Below, in pieces: positions 60,602 to 64,000 of a stretch of 64,000 nt of DNA (the first letter of the stretch is position 1; the number at the start of each line of letters is the position of its first letter). Made by a program: the position numbers and the translations under genes. Source of the stretch: Adenanthera pavonina (taxonomy: Eukaryota > Streptophyta > Magnoliopsida > Fabales > Fabaceae); contig JAIVEN010000001.1 of the NCBI GenBank assembly GCA_026686845.1, forward strand, positions 37,688,001-37,752,000, written 5' to 3'. The notes under the pieces were generated by a model. That model made no database searches and was not told the origin of the DNA. It saw only the letters and a program-made list of their open reading frames with translations.

Positions 60602-62791
60602 TGTTGCAACTAATTTTTAATTTTTCAAAAATGAAAAAAAAAATAAAGTAGAGTCGCTGCCAAAATTTTTAAAAGAGGAATTTTGGAAAACCTTTTAAAA
60701 AATAAAAAATAGTCTACAAAATATAAAGGGTTCGGGAGTCGATTGCGTCATGAGGAAGATTTTAGATACCCTATAACACCCATTCATAAGAATGATTACC
60801 TTAAGTTAATTATATAAAATCAATGTGGCCTCAAAATTCTTTTAATTACCTTTATAAAACTTGTATAAAGAAAAGAAAAAATAAATAAATAAATAAAATG
60901 GATTTATTTACAAAGATAGACTTGACCTAGAATAAAAGTCTAGGGTCAACATACCCTAATATAGGAATCAAAGTCCACATAATTCGCATATAAAAACTCA
61001 TCTCAATGGGTTTGTGTGTTTTTTTTAAGAGAAATTATATTGAATTATACATATTATATATATAAAAATAATTTAGTTATTTATTTATTACCTGTGAATA
61101 AATTCACCGAGATTCCCAAAATCTTACGTATTCACTAATTGATTTATATACCTATGGAAACTTTGAAAAACCTCAAATAAAATAACTTGAAAATATATTA
61201 TAAAATTATATTTAAAGAAATTTTTTTATTCAAAATTTATCAAATTTAAGAAAATCTTTAAAAAATATTTTCCATAAAACACATAATTTGATTAGTACAC
61301 CAGCAGAGGTACATCATAACACGTGGTAAATTTATTAATCTAAACATCCATGAAGGTTCAAAAAATCCCACTAGGCAAAAATTTAAAAATATATATATTT
61401 CATAAGAAAATATCATATTATCATAATCGCACGAGAGAATAAGAATAATATAATCAATCATTAAACTATCATTATTATAAAGCACATAAAAGTTACCCCC
61501 TTTAAAGCTATATGTGCCTTCTACCACAACTTTGAAGGATAGGTATTTCAACTGACTTTCATTGTCTTGAAAGAGAAGATATAATTATTTAATATCATAA
61601 CCTTTAGAGAAAACAAAACAAAACAATAAAAGAAAAGAAAAGAAAAGAAAGAAAAAAAAAGAAAAGAAAAAATGAGTTGGAGAAAAGAAAGAAAAAAAAG
61701 AAAGTAAAATATAGAAAAAAAAAACGAGAAGGAAGAAAGAAAAATAATAATAATAAAACAAAAGAAAAGAAAGAAAGAAAGAAATGAAAGAAAAGAAGGA
61801 AAGAAAAAAAAACGAGAAGAAAGAAAAAAATAACAAAGAAATCATTACAATATTTAAGTCCAAAAGAATATCACGAATTGTCATTCAACTAATTTAGTCA
61901 ACGTGTTTGGCAAGCATAGCCATAATTATGTAGTTATACACCTCGGCTTATGGAACACAAATCATGATATTATAAAAATAGAACAAATCTATCTATCACC
62001 AATGAGCATGTGCTTCCATCTTTATTAAGAATATTCATGGATATGAGTAATTTGTCTATAGGACCTCACAAAAATATCATACTTTGGGATTCTTAAAAAC
62101 AAATTAAGGAAAGGAAAACAAAATAAGACATATCCATCACAAGCATACCTCCACTTATTGTGAGGTGTTCATCGGTGTGAATGAGTTGTTCCATGAACCT
62201 CTCAAAACATCAAATTTAGGATCCATGGAAATATTCAAGAAGAGAAGAAGATATAAGATCATATTCTAAAAAGGTTCTACCCATAAGAAAACCCTAACAA
62301 TGCAATAAGATGGAATAAAGAAGATGAGAAGAAACTTCCTACCTTAACCTTTATTGAAAAAAAAACAACACCTACTCTCCACTTTTTTTCACTCTCAAAC
62401 CTCCATCTCGTACTCTCTCTATTTCACTTAATTTCTTCTTTTTCTTTCCTCTTTTCTCCTCCTTGCCTCTCTTCTCACCTTGCCTCTATTTATAGTACCA
62501 AAAAGCAAATAATTCAATTAATACTCTAAAATCACAAAAAACTCTTTTATTATTTTTCTTTGATATTCACATTGAGATTGATTGATTTACTTTATTTTTT
62601 CCATATTAATTTGATATCAAATCTCAATCAATGATTTATTACTTTTTTTAGTTTTATGAAAATCTCAAAATGGAGGAAATCAAAACTCCTTAAAATATAA
62701 CAATCTTTGAGAGATATTATTTTTTTTTTACTATTTTATTTTATGTAAATTATTTTTTTAAAATGGACCCGAACAAAATACAGTGTTTACA
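60602..62791 (-). repeat. 5' LTR of the Tat element
   Basis: 2190 bp and collinear with the LTR at 47372-49537. It carries the AAAGAAAG purine tract at 61606-61842 and GGGTTCGGGAGTCGATTGCGTCATGAGG near 60727, a form widespread in plant gypsy LTRs. Confidence 0.92.
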
Positions 62792-62796
62792 GTCCA

Positions 62797-64000
62797 CAAC
62801 AACAACAAAGACAATTTAGGTAAGTTTGATGCCAAATCAGATAAAGGTATATTTCTTGGCTACTCAAATAGAAGTAAAGCATATAGGTATTCAACAAGAA
62901 GTCTGGAACTATTGAAGAATCTGTGCATATGGTTTTTCTTGAAAATGAAACTCTGTCTAAGCATACTAAAGATGAGGATGATTTAATTTCTAGTTTCAAG
63001 AATTTGAATGTGTCTGAAGAAAATAAAAATGATCCTCCTAAAATACCTAAATCTGCTGATGTAGAGGAAGATATCCAGAAGAAAGGTAATGAATGTGAAA
63101 TAGATGAGGAAGTATCTCAAGAACTCTGTAGAGCTTGGAGATATCAAAGGAATCATTCAATTGATCAAGTTATTAGGGATGTTCAAGAGAAAGTTAAAAC
63201 TAGAAGACAATTTAGGGGTCAAGTGAATAACTGTACATTTATTTCTCAAATTGAACCTAAGTGTATTGAAGAGGCTTCAACTGATAAATACTGGGTTTTA
63301 ACTATGCAAGAAGAACTTAATCAGTTTGAAAGAAGTTAAGTTTGGAATTTAGTGTCTAAGCCTAAAAACCATCCTATTATTTGAACCAAATGGGCGTTTA
63401 AAAATAAACTTGATGAATCAGGAACAATAATAAGGAATAAAGCTAGATTAGTGACTAAAGGATATAAACAGGAAGGAGGTATTGATTATGAGGAAACTTT
63501 TACTCCAGTTGCAAGATTGAAAGCAATAAGAATTCTTTTAGCCTATCTTGCATGAAAGATATTGTGTTATATCAAATAGTTGTGAAAGGTGCTTTTCTGA
63601 ATGGATATATCATGGAAGAGGTTTATGTTGATCAACCTCCAGGTTTTGAGGACTCAACTAAATCAAATCATGTATATAAACTAAAGAAAGCTCTATATGG
63701 GTTAAAACTATCTCCTAGAGCATGATATGAGAGACTGAGTAATTTTCTGATTGAAAAAGATTTTAAAAGAGGAAAAGTTGATACAACCTTGTTTACTAAA
63801 AGGAAAAATAAAGATTTACTTATTGTTCAAATTTATGTTGATGATATTATATTTGGTACTTCTAATGAATCTTTGTGCAAGAACTTTTTCTAAGTTATTG
63901 CATAGTGAGTTTGAAATGTTAATGATGGGTGAGCTAAACTTCTTCCTTAGATTGCAAATTAAACAATATGATGATGACATCTTTCTTAATCAATCAAAAT
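62797..64000 (+). pseudogene. copia integrase C-terminus and RT, 3' part, runs off the window
   Basis: It resumes with KSDKGIFLGYSNRSKAYR, an integrase-end motif, then an acidic linker (62923-63339) and RT: PVARLKAIRILLA, EEVYVDQPPGFEDSTK, LKKALYGLK and the intact active-site box YVDDIIFG near 63835. At least five stops or shifts are present (near 63338, 63382, 63553, 63725 and 63890). RNase H and the 3' LTR lie beyond the window. Confidence 0.88.

Larger units (their letters stand above)
47372..62791 (-). mobile_element. complete Tat-lineage Ty3/gypsy retrotransposon
   Basis: LTRs of 2166 bp (47372-49537) and 2190 bp (60602-62791) begin TGT(C/T)GCA(C/A)CTAATTTTTA and end TTTACA/TTCACA. The target duplication GTCCA is perfect (47367-47371 and 62792-62796). 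Internal order on the minus strand: primer site, ORF1 with DUF7745, short gag start, RT, RNase H, second RNase H, integrase, tandem-repeat region, polypurine tract. The second (archaeal-type) RNase H and the lack of a chromodomain place it in the Tat/Ogre group. Gag end and protease are missing and all ORFs have stops. Confidence 0.93.
42775..64000 (+). mobile_element. SIRE-type Ty1/copia retrotransposon, interrupted by a Tat element
   Basis: Order: truncated LTR, primer site, gag, protease start and integrase to 47371; then the 15.4-kb insertion; then the rest of integrase and RT from 62797 past the window edge. The reading frame content (VFGCTCYVH before, NNNKDNLGKFD after the insertion) is contiguous once the insertion and one copy of the 5-bp duplication are ignored. 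Many stops and frameshifts show it is dead. Its RT and gag are close relatives of the minus-strand element at 29-37 kb. Confidence 0.88.

Overview
This is nuclear DNA of a eudicot plant. It holds one long host gene with 27 coding exons, and nearly everything else is transposable-element sequence of plant-specific lineages: CACTA with a Ulp1-type protease, Stowaway-like MITEs, TRIMs, PIF/Harbinger, SIRE-type Ty1/copia and Tat-type Ty3/gypsy. A broken CYP716-like cytochrome P450 also points to a dicot. I cannot name the species from sequence alone.

Layout. 1-2638 is the right-hand end of a CACTA (En/Spm) transposon, cut by the window edge, with a spliced gene for a DUF8039 plus Ulp1/C48 peptidase protein and an array of inverted subterminal repeats. 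2650-8900 is non-coding repeat debris: a second CACTA-like end, several CTCCCTC-ended MITEs (one nested precisely in another repeat) and a possible LTR edge near 8198. 8904-9494 is the P450 pseudogene. 10784-28421 (minus) is the conserved gene TASH3, encoding the SH3-domain subunit of the TPLATE/TSET endocytic adaptor complex. I could follow it exon by exon with every phase matching, giving 1189 residues. Two miniature LTR elements (TRIMs) sit in its introns, and a 300-bp tandem duplication lies just upstream.

29353-64000 is a retrotransposon nest. A minus-strand SIRE-type copia element (29353 to about 37310) keeps its 3' LTR, an extra env-like ORF downstream of pol, RT/RNase H and a gag end, but lacks integrase; its env-like ORF is split by a short solo LTR. 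A decayed Harbinger transposase lies at 37.8-38.4 kb. A full-length solo LTR (40834-42774) abuts a 5'-truncated LTR (42775-44387), which begins a second, plus-strand copia element running off the window. That element is interrupted inside integrase by a complete 15.4-kb Tat element (47372-62791, minus) with both LTRs and a perfect 5-bp target duplication, GTCCA. The Tat element has a DUF7745 ORF1, RT, two RNase H domains, integrase and an 85-bp tandem array in its 3' region, but has lost most of gag and the protease.

Order of events by nesting: the copia elements came first, then the solo LTR in the minus element and the Tat insertion in the plus element. TASH3 is the only gene here that looks intact and functional. 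I found no clearly new enzymatic system. The most unusual signal is that copia LTRs sharing the same ends carry different short-palindrome arrays upstream of their TATA box.
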